From Olavius algarvensis Delta 4 endosymbiont (lineage in GTDB: Bacteria > Desulfobacterota > Desulfobacteria > Desulfobacterales > CAJINA01), in NCBI GenBank assembly GCA_905176665.1, contig CAJINA010000240.1, positions 92,929 to 156,928 of the forward strand: DNA of 64,000 bases. Reading direction: 5' to 3'. Numbering within the stretch: position 1 is the first letter of the stretch; every line of letters begins with the position of its first letter. The position numbers and the translations under genes were made by a program. A model generated the notes under the pieces. The model was not told the DNA's origin. It did no database searches and saw only the letters and a program-made list of their open reading frames with translations. Below, in pieces: positions 53,425 through 62,195 of the stretch.

Positions 53425-54225
53425 ATGAGAATTGTTCTATTTGTAAACGACAGCAATTTTTCATTTCTGTTGGTAAAACCATTGGTTGAGAAGTTCCACG
53501 CATCAATAATATGTTCAGTTTTTTCAAATAGAATTGATAACTCAATAAAGAGGATACTAAATGTTTTTAGAGATACACATTACCGATATTTTGTGTATCG
53601 CTCATATATTTTATTAATGACCAAAATAAATAATTTTTTACATCGTAATTCTGTCAAATCCTTGTGCTATAAATATAGCGTGAACTCCAAGAACATTTCA
53701 GATATAAAATTATTAAAGAATAGTAGGCATTTATTTCCTGCTGATATTGGAATAGCAATAAATTTTGATCAAATAATACCAGAAGAGATTTTAAATAATT
53801 TTAGAATAGGAGTCTTTAACGTACATGCATCAAGATTGCCTTATGATAAAGGTATTTCTCCGGTACTTTGGGCGTTTGCAAGAGGCGAAGAAAAAATTTG
53901 GTCTACAATCTATACGATGGAAAGCAAAATTGACACTGGAGACATCTATGACCAATTCACTATACCGGTCGAAGAGAAAGATACGGCATTTAGCCTATAC
54001 AACAGGGTATGTACAATTTCTGGCAAACAACTTGAATATGTTATTGAAAAAGTAGCCTTTTCGAATTTAGGCATAATAGGTCGTAGTGAAACATCTGAAG
54101 GAAACTACCTTGGATGGCCCAACCACGAGCATTTAAAAATGATGAGGATTAACAAAAAGAAATTTATCTCAATAAGGCAGGTTATTGATGAGTTCATCCA
54201 ACTAAAACTGAGATATTTTTCTTAA
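53425..54225 (+). CDS. Formyltransferase of the methionyl-tRNA / sugar formyltransferase type
   Basis: About 266 residues. The core FNVHASRLPYDKGISPVLWAFARGEEK (about 129-155) contains the catalytic His and formyl-folate loop, and STIYTMESKIDTGDIYDQ (about 158-175) the catalytic Asp. The Asn of the triad lies just upstream (AINFDQIIP). It lacks the tRNA-binding C-terminal domain of Fmt, and fits sugar N-formyltransferases (VioF/FdtF class) which use N10-formyl-tetrahydrofolate to formylate an amino sugar. The aminotransferase 265 bp downstream would supply that amino group. The ATG at 53425 has AGGG before it; an upstream frame is likely noncoding. Confidence 0.82.
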   Translation: MRIVLFVNDSNFSFLLVKPLVEKFHASIICSVFSNRIDNSIKRILNVFRDTHYRYFVYRSYILLMTKINNFLHRNSVKSLCYKYSVNSKNISDIKLLKNSRHLFPADIGIAINFDQIIPEEILNNFRIGVFNVHASRLPYDKGISPVLWAFARGEEKIWSTIYTMESKIDTGDIYDQFTIPVEEKDTAFSLYNRVCTISGKQLEYVIEKVAFSNLGIIGRSETSEGNYLGWPNHEHLKMMRINKKKFISIRQVIDEFIQLKLRYFS

Positions 54226-54489
54226 TATCCTGATTAATCAAATAAAAATATTCAATACCCTTAAGAGAACTGAGGTTGTGGGAGTAATAATTGGAAAATA
54301 AGAATTTTCTTGCCTTTGCGCTTCCTGATATATGTGAAATGGAAATCACCACTGTCACTAATGCCTCAAAGGAGGACTTTTTCCAATCGGGCTTTGAGAT
54401 AATCAGAACTCGGTTTTCAACACGAGTGTCAACAAATGACGTTTGAATGGCTTTTTAAGAAGATATTTTTTTCAAGGGACAAAGTTATT

Positions 54490-55644
54490 ATGAATAATTT
54501 TAATGCGACACCCTTTGCTCTACCTGATATTGGCACAGAAGAAATTGACGAGGTGGTTGACACACTAAAAAGCGGATGGTTGACAACTGGCCCAAAAGTA
54601 AAAAAATTTGAAAACGATTTTAAAGATTATTTAAATGTTAAATATGCATTTGCCGTAAACTCATGCACGTCCGGGTTGCATTTGGCTTTAGAGGCCTGCG
54701 GAGTAGGACCTGGTGATGAGGTTGTTGTACCTGTACATACGTTCACCGCGACTGCTGAAGTCGTTAGGTATCTTGGGGCGGAAACGGTCTTTGCTGATAT
54801 AAATAGAGAAACTTTGAACATTGATGAGAACGAAATTAAACCAAAATTGAATGGTCGTGTTAAGGCAATTATTCCGGTTCATTTTGCCGGTCAAGCATGC
54901 AATATCGGTGCAATTTCTGAAATGGCTGAATCTCACGACCTAAGCATCATAGAAGACGCGGCACACGCGATTCCATGCACATATCAAGGCAAAACTATAG
55001 GCACGATAAGCGATGCTACAGTTTTTAGTTTTTACACTACTAAGCCAATTGCAACAGGTGAGGGGGGTATGATAGCAACCAATTCAAAAAGGATTGCTGA
55101 AAGAGTAAATATTATGCGGTTGCATGGAATAGATAGAGATATATGGGAGCGCTATACTGAGATTAAGCCTAACTGGAAATATGCCGTAGTCGCACCTGGA
55201 TTCAAATATAATATGCCCGATATAATGGCCGCTATAGGTATACACCAGCTAAAGAAGGCAGATGCGTTTCAACAAAGGAGGAAATGGATTGCAAGCCAAT
55301 ACAACAAAGCGTTTAAAAGAATGCCTATAGGAATCCCCTGCGTTCAGAATGAATTGGAGACTCATGCTTGGCATCTCTATGTTGTCCAATTAGAAATCGA
55401 AGCCTTGGCGATAACTCGTGATGAGTTCATTAACAAAATGTCTGATATGGGGATAGGGACCAGCGTCCATTTTAGACCATTGCATTTACATCCATACTGG
55501 CGTGATAGATATAACTTGAAACCTGAGGACTTTCCCGTTGCATATGACATTTATAATAGATCAGTCAGCCTTCCGATTTATTCAAAAATGACAGACGATG
55601 ATGTGTGCAGGGTTATTGAGGCCGTTAAAACCGCTCTCTCATAG
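54490..55644 (+). CDS. DegT/DnrJ/EryC1 sugar aminotransferase
   Basis: PLP aminotransferase (about 384 residues) of the ArnB/PseC group: PFALPDIGTEEIDEVVDTLKSGWLTTGPKVKKFE at the N-terminus, CTSGLHLALEACGVGPGDEVVVPVHTF, EDAAHAIPCTYQGKTIG, the PLP lysine in FSFYTTKPIATGEGGM (about 184-199) and GTSVHFRPLHLHPYW. Transfers an amino group from glutamate to a 4-keto nucleotide sugar. Together with the formyltransferase it suggests an N-formylated amino sugar such as a Qui4N type, though no RmlA/RmlB genes are in the window. The PglC-type gene starts directly after its stop. Confidence 0.92.
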   Translation: MNNFNATPFALPDIGTEEIDEVVDTLKSGWLTTGPKVKKFENDFKDYLNVKYAFAVNSCTSGLHLALEACGVGPGDEVVVPVHTFTATAEVVRYLGAETVFADINRETLNIDENEIKPKLNGRVKAIIPVHFAGQACNIGAISEMAESHDLSIIEDAAHAIPCTYQGKTIGTISDATVFSFYTTKPIATGEGGMIATNSKRIAERVNIMRLHGIDRDIWERYTEIKPNWKYAVVAPGFKYNMPDIMAAIGIHQLKKADAFQQRRKWIASQYNKAFKRMPIGIPCVQNELETHAWHLYVVQLEIEALAITRDEFINKMSDMGIGTSVHFRPLHLHPYWRDRYNLKPEDFPVAYDIYNRSVSLPIYSKMTDDDVCRVIEAVKTALS

Positions 55645-56262
55645 ATGATCAGTTATTATCCTAATATTAAAAGATTTATCGATGTAGTTACAGCATCTTT
55701 TGCATTAGTGCTATTGTTGCCTTTGCTGATATTAATTTGTCTGTTAATTTATGTTGAGGATAGAGGGTGTCCCTTTTTTTCCCAAATTCGTGTCGGTAAA
55801 AACTTCAAATTGTTTCGTCTAATTAAATTCAGGAGTATGACAGGTGAAAACACGAAATTTGAGAACGCTTTTCAACCTGGTGATAATAGTAGAGTAACGA
55901 CAATTGGCAGACTATTGCGGAAAACGAAATTGGATGAATTGCCAGAATTGCTTAACGTGCTACAAAATGATATGAGCCTTGTCGGCCCCAGACCCGAGGT
56001 CAAAAAGTATGTCGATAGATATTCTGATCAATATAGACGGGTATTGTCCGTTCAACCCGGCATTACTGATTATGCATCTATTAAATATCGATCTGAGGAG
56101 GAAATTCTAAACAAGCATCCTGATTCTGATAAATATTATCGTGAGGTCATTCTACCCGATAAATTAAAGATGGCTACTCGGTATTCTGAATGCATTGCTT
56201 TTAAGAACGATTTAAGAATAATTATTCAGACATTGGAAATTTTACTTGGCCCTAATAATTAA
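55645..56262 (+). CDS. PglC/WcaJ-type phosphoglycosyl transferase (initiating sugar transferase)
   Basis: Monotopic phosphoglycosyl transferase: KRFIDVVTASFALVLLLPLLILICLLIYVEDRG gives the re-entrant membrane helix and SQIRVGKNFKLFRLIKFRSM the conserved basic loop. TKLDELPELLNVLQNDMSLVGPRPE (about 91-115) holds the catalytic Asp-Glu pair. At 205 residues it is the small PglC form without extra membrane segments. It moves the first sugar phosphate onto undecaprenyl phosphate. The ATG follows the aminotransferase stop with no gap. A WecA-like enzyme at 62663 could start the chain instead, so two initiation routes exist. Confidence 0.92.
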   Translation: MISYYPNIKRFIDVVTASFALVLLLPLLILICLLIYVEDRGCPFFSQIRVGKNFKLFRLIKFRSMTGENTKFENAFQPGDNSRVTTIGRLLRKTKLDELPELLNVLQNDMSLVGPRPEVKKYVDRYSDQYRRVLSVQPGITDYASIKYRSEEEILNKHPDSDKYYREVILPDKLKMATRYSECIAFKNDLRIIIQTLEILLGPNN

Positions 56263-56348
56263 TATCATGGTTTTCACGTTTTCAATTTTGAAGCTTTCAG
56301 CTAAAACTATCATGTGCGTATTCTATATTCATAAGTTGACAATATATC

Positions 56349-58244
56349 ATGTGGCGACAAAAAAACAGTAGTAATCTTCCAATAGTTTTATTGACGGACA
56401 CTTTGTTTTTCGTATTGGCTTGGTACGGAGCATTCTGGCTGCGCTTTAATTTTCAGATACCTGCATCAAGCCATGGTTTAATCTCAAGATCCATCGCTTT
56501 TGTAGTCCCCGTTAACATACTTGCTTTTTATTTTTTAGATTTATATCGAGGAACGTGGCGCTATACGAGCATTAAAGATCTGTCCAATATAATTAAAGCC
56601 GCAACACTAAGTTCCGTAACTATATTTTTAGCAGTCTATTTATCCCACGGATTCTTAAATTTTGATAGACCTGCTTTAATTATCGACTGGTTTCTTGTGA
56701 TCTTTTTGACTGCTGGATATCGAGTTGGAATGCGTTTATATTTCGGGTTTTTAAAAGGTGATGCAATGGCTCGCCACCCTATAAAAAGTCTTTTTCAGAA
56801 AAATGAAGACGCCAAAATAGGGATACGGAAATTGATTATTGTGGGAGCTGGTGATTGTGGGGAAAAGATTTATCGTGAAATTAGGGACAATGCGGGGCTT
56901 AAATACCGGGTGGTAGGTTTTCTGGATAATGATTTTACCAAACATGGCCGTCAGATTCATGGGGTCCCTATTTTAGGTTCCCCTGATAATATAGGTTTGA
57001 TAGCAAACGAAATGAAGGCCAATGAGATATTAATCGCAATACCGTCGGCAACCTCAAAACAAATGCGTGAAATTGTATTGAAATGCAAAGAGAGTGGGAT
57101 CGACCATAAAACCGTGCCTGGAATGGGGGAGCTGATCGATGGCCGTGTTGCTGTCCAGGCGATACGTGAAGTACGGTACCAGGATTTAATCGGGCGTGAG
57201 GTTGTGCAGTTGGAAGAAGAGCGTATCGGTGAGTATCTCGAAAATGCCAAGGTGTTGGTGACCGGAGCTGGGGGATCAATCGGATCGGAACTCTGTCGCC
57301 AAATTTGCCGTTTCAAGCCGGAGGCTCTCGTCCTCTTTGAACGAGCTGAAAGCCCACTTTATGATATCGAGATTGAGCTGAAGAGGACGTTTCCATATAT
57401 AAAGATAGTAACAATCCTTGGGGATATAAGGGATCGTCGCCAACTCTCCAAGGCTTTTGAGGCCAACCAACCGCAGGTCATTTTTCACGCAGCTGCCTAT
57501 AAACATGTGCCTCTTATTGAATCGCACCCCTGGAAAGGCATTCGGAACAATATTGTCGGTACCCGCAACCTGGTTGAGACTGCCAATAGCTTTAACGTGA
57601 ATAGGTTTGTTTTTGTCTCTACTGATAAGGCGGTTCGTCCTACAAATGTGATGGGAACTACAAAAAGGGTGGCCGAGTTAGTTGTTCAAGGACAGAACAG
57701 TTGTCAAATATCGAATACTAAATTCATGATCGTTCGCTTCGGAAACGTCGTTGGCAGTATTGGTAGTGTTATCCCGCTTTTTAAAAAACAGATTGCCTCA
57801 GGTGGGCCGTTGACGGTGACCCACCCTGAAATGACACGCTATTTCATGACAATTCCGGAGGCAGCCCAGTTGATCCTCCAAGCCGGCAGTATGGGCAACG
57901 GGAGTGAAATCTTTATCCTTGATATGGGAACTCCCATTAAAATAGTGGACATGGCACGGGATCTCATCCAGTTCTCAGGACTTGAGCCGGATCGGGATGT
58001 CGCGATTGAGTTTATTGGCTTGCGACCTGGTGAAAAGCTATATGAGGAGCTTATTACTGAAGGAGAGGGTATCGTTCCCACCAGTCATGAAAAAATTATG
58101 GTTCTCAAAGGCCAAGCATGCGAGCAAGATATTCTGAACAAGAAGATCGATGAATTGCGTGAACTGGCTTATGAACAGGATGGGGAAGGTATAAGGAAAC
58201 TGTTGAAGGAGGTTGTGCCGGAATATCAACCGGCAAACAACTGA
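56349..58244 (+). CDS. WbpM/CapD-type NDP-sugar 4,6-dehydratase
   Basis: Four N-terminal membrane helices (about 10-110) are followed by a first Rossmann domain (LIIVGAGDCGEKIYREIR, about 161-178) and the dehydratase domain from about 300: VLVTGAGGSIGSELCRQI, HAAAYKHVPLIESHP, FVSTDKAVRPTNVMGTTKR and MTRYFMTIPEAAQLIL. The long form uses Met where short FlaA1-type enzymes have Tyr (MGTTK), as seen here. It converts UDP-GlcNAc to a 4-keto-6-deoxy intermediate, the entry to QuiNAc, FucNAc and bacillosamine sugars. The 4-keto product suits the upstream aminotransferase. Composition returns to that of the left flank here. Confidence 0.93.
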   Translation: MWRQKNSSNLPIVLLTDTLFFVLAWYGAFWLRFNFQIPASSHGLISRSIAFVVPVNILAFYFLDLYRGTWRYTSIKDLSNIIKAATLSSVTIFLAVYLSHGFLNFDRPALIIDWFLVIFLTAGYRVGMRLYFGFLKGDAMARHPIKSLFQKNEDAKIGIRKLIIVGAGDCGEKIYREIRDNAGLKYRVVGFLDNDFTKHGRQIHGVPILGSPDNIGLIANEMKANEILIAIPSATSKQMREIVLKCKESGIDHKTVPGMGELIDGRVAVQAIREVRYQDLIGREVVQLEEERIGEYLENAKVLVTGAGGSIGSELCRQICRFKPEALVLFERAESPLYDIEIELKRTFPYIKIVTILGDIRDRRQLSKAFEANQPQVIFHAAAYKHVPLIESHPWKGIRNNIVGTRNLVETANSFNVNRFVFVSTDKAVRPTNVMGTTKRVAELVVQGQNSCQISNTKFMIVRFGNVVGSIGSVIPLFKKQIASGGPLTVTHPEMTRYFMTIPEAAQLILQAGSMGNGSEIFILDMGTPIKIVDMARDLIQFSGLEPDRDVAIEFIGLRPGEKLYEELITEGEGIVPTSHEKIMVLKGQACEQDILNKKIDELRELAYEQDGEGIRKLLKEVVPEYQPANN

Positions 58245-58329
58245 GATCAGATGTCGGAGGTCAGAAGTCAGATTTAAACACTATGCGCCATGCTCTATGC
58301 TCTTGGCGATTTTCACAAATAGGTGATCT

Positions 58330-58761
58330 ATGGCTCAAGGTAAACATCAATTCGGTATTGGTTTGGTAGTTGGTATTTTATTTGCCGCTTTGTTTTTTAT
58401 GTATTTTGCTCCAAGATACAAAACAGTTGATGAAGATGGTGTTTTGTACAAACATGACCGTTGGTCAGGAAACTCCTGGCAGTTTGTGGACAACAACTGG
58501 CAAGAGATAAGCAAGAGTGTGGATAAATGGGAAGTTGTGGACAGCGAGTTACGTAAAGCACTGAAGGTACCGGAGACAGTCAAAGCCAGACAAGACGTCC
58601 TTAATCGACTTCGGGACAGGTATCATAAACTAAAAGGAGTTAGTGACGAAGATTTACTAGAACGAATTAAATTCGTATATTCAAAGGAATTGATGATTGG
58701 GCATTATATGCAGACAATCGTGAATATTGAGCAACAAGAGACTCAGAAACAAAACCAGTGA
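58330..58761 (+). CDS. Small single-pass membrane protein, unknown
   Basis: 143 residues with one membrane helix near the start (IGLVVGILFAALFFMYFA, about 9-26), then a charged domain with repeated W/D residues (KHDRWSGNSWQFVDNNWQEI) and a C-terminal helix. Not recognised as a named family. AGGTGAT precedes the ATG. It lies between the WbpM-like gene and the YjbH region, so an envelope role is plausible but unproven. Confidence 0.75.
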   Translation: MAQGKHQFGIGLVVGILFAALFFMYFAPRYKTVDEDGVLYKHDRWSGNSWQFVDNNWQEISKSVDKWEVVDSELRKALKVPETVKARQDVLNRLRDRYHKLKGVSDEDLLERIKFVYSKELMIGHYMQTIVNIEQQETQKQNQ

Positions 58762-59098
58762 CAACTTATCTTTGACAGGATCAACAGGATTGACTGGATT
58801 AAAACCCTGTGAACGCTGCCCGGATGGCAGCGCTCACGGTCCCATTGCCTTCGTCAAATTTAAAAATTACATCATAGAATTTTAAATCCGGAGATTGGCA
58901 ATAGACTTTAGAATTCTGTGTCTCCTGTAAATCATGTCGAGAAGGGGTATAGTGTAACATAATTAGGAGCACCTTCGCACAGGTTCCGCAAAGCGGATGA
59001 TACCGTTTTCAATTTCTTCCGGAAATTGAAAACATGTTTTTAGAATCCTGTCTATCCTGTTGATCCTGTCAAATTAAGCCCTTCGAGATCTTGTCTTA
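58762..59098. repeat. Composite repeat element with perfect 20-bp terminal inverted repeats
   Basis: The left end 58771-58790 (TTTGACAGGATCAACAGGAT) and right end 59054-59073 are exact reverse complements. Between them are GCTGCCCGGATGGCAGC, ATTGCCTTCGTCAAAT, CCGCAAAGCGG and the TTTTCAATTTC-TTCC-GGAAATTGAAAA stem. About 303 bp, no coding frame; a MITE-like or REP-like element. Confidence 0.8.
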
Positions 59099-59653
59099 AT
59101 GAGAATACTAATTTTAATAGCTGTTTTGTCTTTAATCCTTACCGCAGCCTGCGCGGTGGATCCGAAAAAGGAGAGCCTATCGAATTATGTAAACCACGAC
59201 ATCCTTGCGGTTGCATCCATTGAGGCAGTGGCATTTGAGCGGTATGCGGCTGTCACTGATAAGAACTACACCACTGATGAGGCTGTATACATTGCTCTGA
59301 GAGATGAGGTGATCCCAGTATATAAAAGATTTTTCCATCTATTAAGCCAAGTACGCCTTGAGGATGAAGGGGTGGCTCGTGTCCATGGGCATTATGTGAA
59401 AGGTTCAAGAAGGATTCTGAAGGGTTTTGAGCTTAAGCTACATGGAATCGCTGATAAAGATAACGCATTAATAATATTGGGAAATGAAAGAATAGACGAA
59501 GGTATTCGTGAGGCCCTTGTTTGGCGCAAAGAGATCCTTGCTCTTGCTGAAGAGCGTGGATTACGTAATTTAGATAGAAAAAAGTCCAAGATGGAGAAGT
59601 TTTTCTATTCGATGGATGAGTTTGTTACTGATATTGGGCCGACGGGGCAATAG
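59099..59653 (+). CDS. Small lipoprotein, unknown
   Basis: Signal segment MRILILIAVLSLILTAAC gives a clear lipobox (LTAAC, Cys18). The mature part (about 165 residues) is mostly helical, with HGHYVKGSRRILKGFELKL and VWRKEILALAEERGL. No named family was recognised. It lies 120 bp before the YjbH gene on the same strand. In YjbEFGH-type operons one member is a lipoprotein, so an equivalent role is possible, but the sequence does not clearly match YjbF. The start has no obvious ribosome site. Confidence 0.75.
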   Translation: MRILILIAVLSLILTAACAVDPKKESLSNYVNHDILAVASIEAVAFERYAAVTDKNYTTDEAVYIALRDEVIPVYKRFFHLLSQVRLEDEGVARVHGHYVKGSRRILKGFELKLHGIADKDNALIILGNERIDEGIREALVWRKEILALAEERGLRNLDRKKSKMEKFFYSMDEFVTDIGPTGQ

Positions 59654-59775
59654 GGGCGGAGGATCCGCTCAGGTATAGGGTAGAAGGTTTAAGGTAAAAG
59701 GTAAAGTCACCAAACCCTTGGGGTCAGGAGGCTGGAGTCGGGAGTCTGTTAATACAGATCGTATTAAAGAAGCTG

Positions 59776-61863
59776 TTGAAATACCCACAAGTTCTATCTG
59801 AAGTTACAAATCTTAAGGCCAACCACTATTTGCTAAAGAAACTCACAAATCTACTTATGACTGCTGTTATTGGCAGTCTTTTTTTTGGCGTGGCATTAGC
59901 CGGAGACCGCCCTTTCAATAATGTCACCAATTGGGGTGGCACCGGTTTTATGGAAATGCCCAATGCAAGAGTGCTCGATGATGGTGTGATCCGGTTTGGA
60001 GTAGCCCAGGCAGATCCTTACCGCTGGTATTCCGGCGCAATGGGTGTATTGCCACGCGTTGAATTCGGCGGGCGGGTAACAGAGGAATTGAATTATTTTT
60101 TAAGTGAAGAGTATGGAAATGTTAGGGACAAAGCGTTTGACTTTAAGGTGCAAATTGTAAAAGAAAGTAAATATTTACCCTCAATGGCCATCGGGATGAA
60201 TGATTTCCACGGTACTCGCCTTTGGGCGTCTGAATACATTGCTTTCAGCAGGAAATTATCTCCATTTGATCTCACCTTTGGGTTAGGCACGAAGCGGATG
60301 AGCGGTGGGAAAAGCTTTTTGGGTATCGACGATCTCGGACCTTTTGGCGGGATTGAGTGGAATGTCAACAATCGCATTAATTTGATGGCTGAGTACAGTC
60401 CTATCAAATATGAGAATGATGTGCATGCCAATCAGAATAATGTGAAAGAAGCTTCTTCCCCAGTCAACTTGGGTGGACGTGTAGAAATTTTCAGAGGTAT
60501 AGACCTGAGCCTCTCGTGGCAGAGAGGGGATGTCTTTGGAATCAACCTAAATTTCAATGTACTACTTGGAAAATCGATCGTGCCGAAGCAACCTAATCCG
60601 CCTGCCTGGCGGACGTTAGATCCTGAAACTATCTCCAGTGGGAATGCTACAAAAAGGCTCAACGCCATACAAAAGGAGATCAAGTCAGCAGGCTTTGATA
60701 ATGTCAATGTCTACCTTGCCGATCAAACATTAACCGCTGAATTCCAAAATGAACGCTACATATCCAACCAGAAAGCCGCTGGCAGGGTATTGCGTATTCT
60801 GCTGAAGCATTCTCCGAATGACATCGAACGCATATCTGCAGTGCTTACACGCCGGAAAATTCCTTTTTTGCGAGTATCTGTCGATCCGAAAGATTTCGAC
60901 AAATACTTAATGGGAAAAATGCGTGAAGACATTTTCGAGCAACTGGTGACCGTGGAAACGGTTTCTGAAAAAAGCCTAAAAGCCAACCAGGCAATTGGAC
61001 AGTCGGAGAAAGACGAACGTTTGGATTACAATTGGGGCACCAAACCCGAATTCGAACCATTCTTGAATGATCTTTCCGGAGCGTTCCGGTTTCGGATTGG
61101 TATAAAACCCTATGTAACGGTTTCGCCCTGGAAAGGCAGCGAGTTTCTTGCTTCTTATATGATTCCATTCTATTCAAATGTCCAATCCCAAAACGTTCCG
61201 CCCCCGGATGCCGTGAGAAGCGATGGTTGGAAATATCTGGGGGATGAACCATCTGTGGATCGCCTCTATTATGATCAGACGTTTCGTTTGGGTGAGCAAA
61301 CACTTGGACGGTTTAGCACTGGATACTTAGAGAAAGAATATGCCGGCTTTAGTGGTGAGGCCATGACCTTTCCCGGCAAGGGCAATTTTGCCGTCGGGGT
61401 GGAATCGGATTGGGTCCAGAAGAGAGTCCCTGGTAATACATTGGAACTGATTGGAGACAAAGAGTACTATACGTATCTTGGCAATCTATATTATCGATTC
61501 AAACCTCTGAAAATGACCTTACGAGCCCAATATGGTCGATTCCTGGGCGCAGACGTTGGATGGCGGTTTGAGGCGAGTCGTGAATATGCGCACGGTGTGA
61601 TAGTGGGGGCCTGGTACAGTTTCACTGATACCGATCATTTCCTTACTCCTGAGAATCGTGGTTACAATGATAAAGGTGTCTTCATGCGGTTGCCGGCGCA
61701 GATGTTTTCTTTGCGCGAGAAACGCACTCGGTACTATTACAGTCTTTCACCATGGACTCGTGATGTGGCTGCTACGGTATTACATCCGAGCAGTCTGTAT
61801 GATATCGGGCATGACCTGATGCCGGGGTTGTTTGAGGAGGAAATGGGAAAACTAAAAGATTAG
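59776..61863 (+). CDS. YjbH-family outer-membrane exopolysaccharide protein
   Basis: Large beta-rich outer-membrane protein: after a signal segment (TAVIGSLFFGVALAG) comes NNVTNWGGTGFMEMPNARVLDDG, RWYSGAMGVLPRVEFGGRVTE and FHGTRLWASEYIAFSRKL, the N-terminal YjbH pattern. A periplasmic insertion at about 290-430 (KRLNAIQKEIKSAGFDNVNV) and a C-terminal barrel half with RAQYGRFLGADVGWRFEASREY follow. YjbH proteins help export exopolysaccharide. The true start is uncertain: TTG 59776 opens the frame, but a downstream start (TTG 59830 or ATG 59857) fits the signal peptide better. A perfect hairpin spans the stop. Confidence 0.85.
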   Translation: MKYPQVLSEVTNLKANHYLLKKLTNLLMTAVIGSLFFGVALAGDRPFNNVTNWGGTGFMEMPNARVLDDGVIRFGVAQADPYRWYSGAMGVLPRVEFGGRVTEELNYFLSEEYGNVRDKAFDFKVQIVKESKYLPSMAIGMNDFHGTRLWASEYIAFSRKLSPFDLTFGLGTKRMSGGKSFLGIDDLGPFGGIEWNVNNRINLMAEYSPIKYENDVHANQNNVKEASSPVNLGGRVEIFRGIDLSLSWQRGDVFGINLNFNVLLGKSIVPKQPNPPAWRTLDPETISSGNATKRLNAIQKEIKSAGFDNVNVYLADQTLTAEFQNERYISNQKAAGRVLRILLKHSPNDIERISAVLTRRKIPFLRVSVDPKDFDKYLMGKMREDIFEQLVTVETVSEKSLKANQAIGQSEKDERLDYNWGTKPEFEPFLNDLSGAFRFRIGIKPYVTVSPWKGSEFLASYMIPFYSNVQSQNVPPPDAVRSDGWKYLGDEPSVDRLYYDQTFRLGEQTLGRFSTGYLEKEYAGFSGEAMTFPGKGNFAVGVESDWVQKRVPGNTLELIGDKEYYTYLGNLYYRFKPLKMTLRAQYGRFLGADVGWRFEASREYAHGVIVGAWYSFTDTDHFLTPENRGYNDKGVFMRLPAQMFSLREKRTRYYYSLSPWTRDVAATVLHPSSLYDIGHDLMPGLFEEEMGKLKD

Positions 61864-61873
61864 TTTTCCCATT
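61842..61873. terminator. Perfect stem-loop across the YjbH stop codon
   Basis: 13-bp perfect stem AATGGGAAAACTA/TAGTTTTCCCATT with 6-nt loop; the right arm contains the TAG stop. No T run follows, so it may protect the 3' end or cause partial termination. Confidence 0.5.
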
Positions 61874-62195
61874 GGGCATAGAGCATAGTGCAAAGGCGCA
61901 GGTCTAAGGGCAGGCAGGGCCAAATGTCTGAGATCAGAGGCCGGATGAGAGAGCGAATTTGATTTTGAGAAATGCTGGATACCAAGACAGTTGGCCTAAA
62001 ATGAGGCATCGAATGATTATGAAAAATAATTTCAGTTGGTTATCAACTCGATACTTGAATTAATCCATTAATATTTCTATGATTTTTAAGATCTAAATTT
62101 ACCTAAGTAAAAAAAACACTTGCATGAATTTGTTAGATGCTATATTTTTGAGTCTCCGTTAGAAAGATCCAACTTACAATTTGGGAGGAATTACG
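61864..62195. other. Gap between YjbH and the YjbE-like gene
   Basis: A short GGTCTGAGATCAGAGG tract at 61895-61945, then AT-rich sequence with an extended -10 promoter at 62120-62146. No gene. Confidence 0.5.
62120..62146 (+). promoter_or_regulatory. Promoter of the Gly/Ala-rich secreted protein
   Basis: TTGCAT (62120-62125), extended -10 TGCTATATT with hexamer TATATT at 62141-62146. Spacing is short (15 bp) but the TGn extension supports it. The start codon is 50 bp downstream. Confidence 0.45.

Larger units (their letters stand above)
24510..56300. other. AT-rich polysaccharide block (probable exchanged region)
   Basis: Between the SLBB gene and the WbpM-like gene the sequence is visibly richer in A/T and carries none of the CTGTGT, ATCCTGT or GGAGTC repeats that fill the gaps on both sides. 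All genes point right. This is the usual pattern of a serotype-specific cassette replaced by recombination; composition was judged by eye. Confidence 0.65.
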
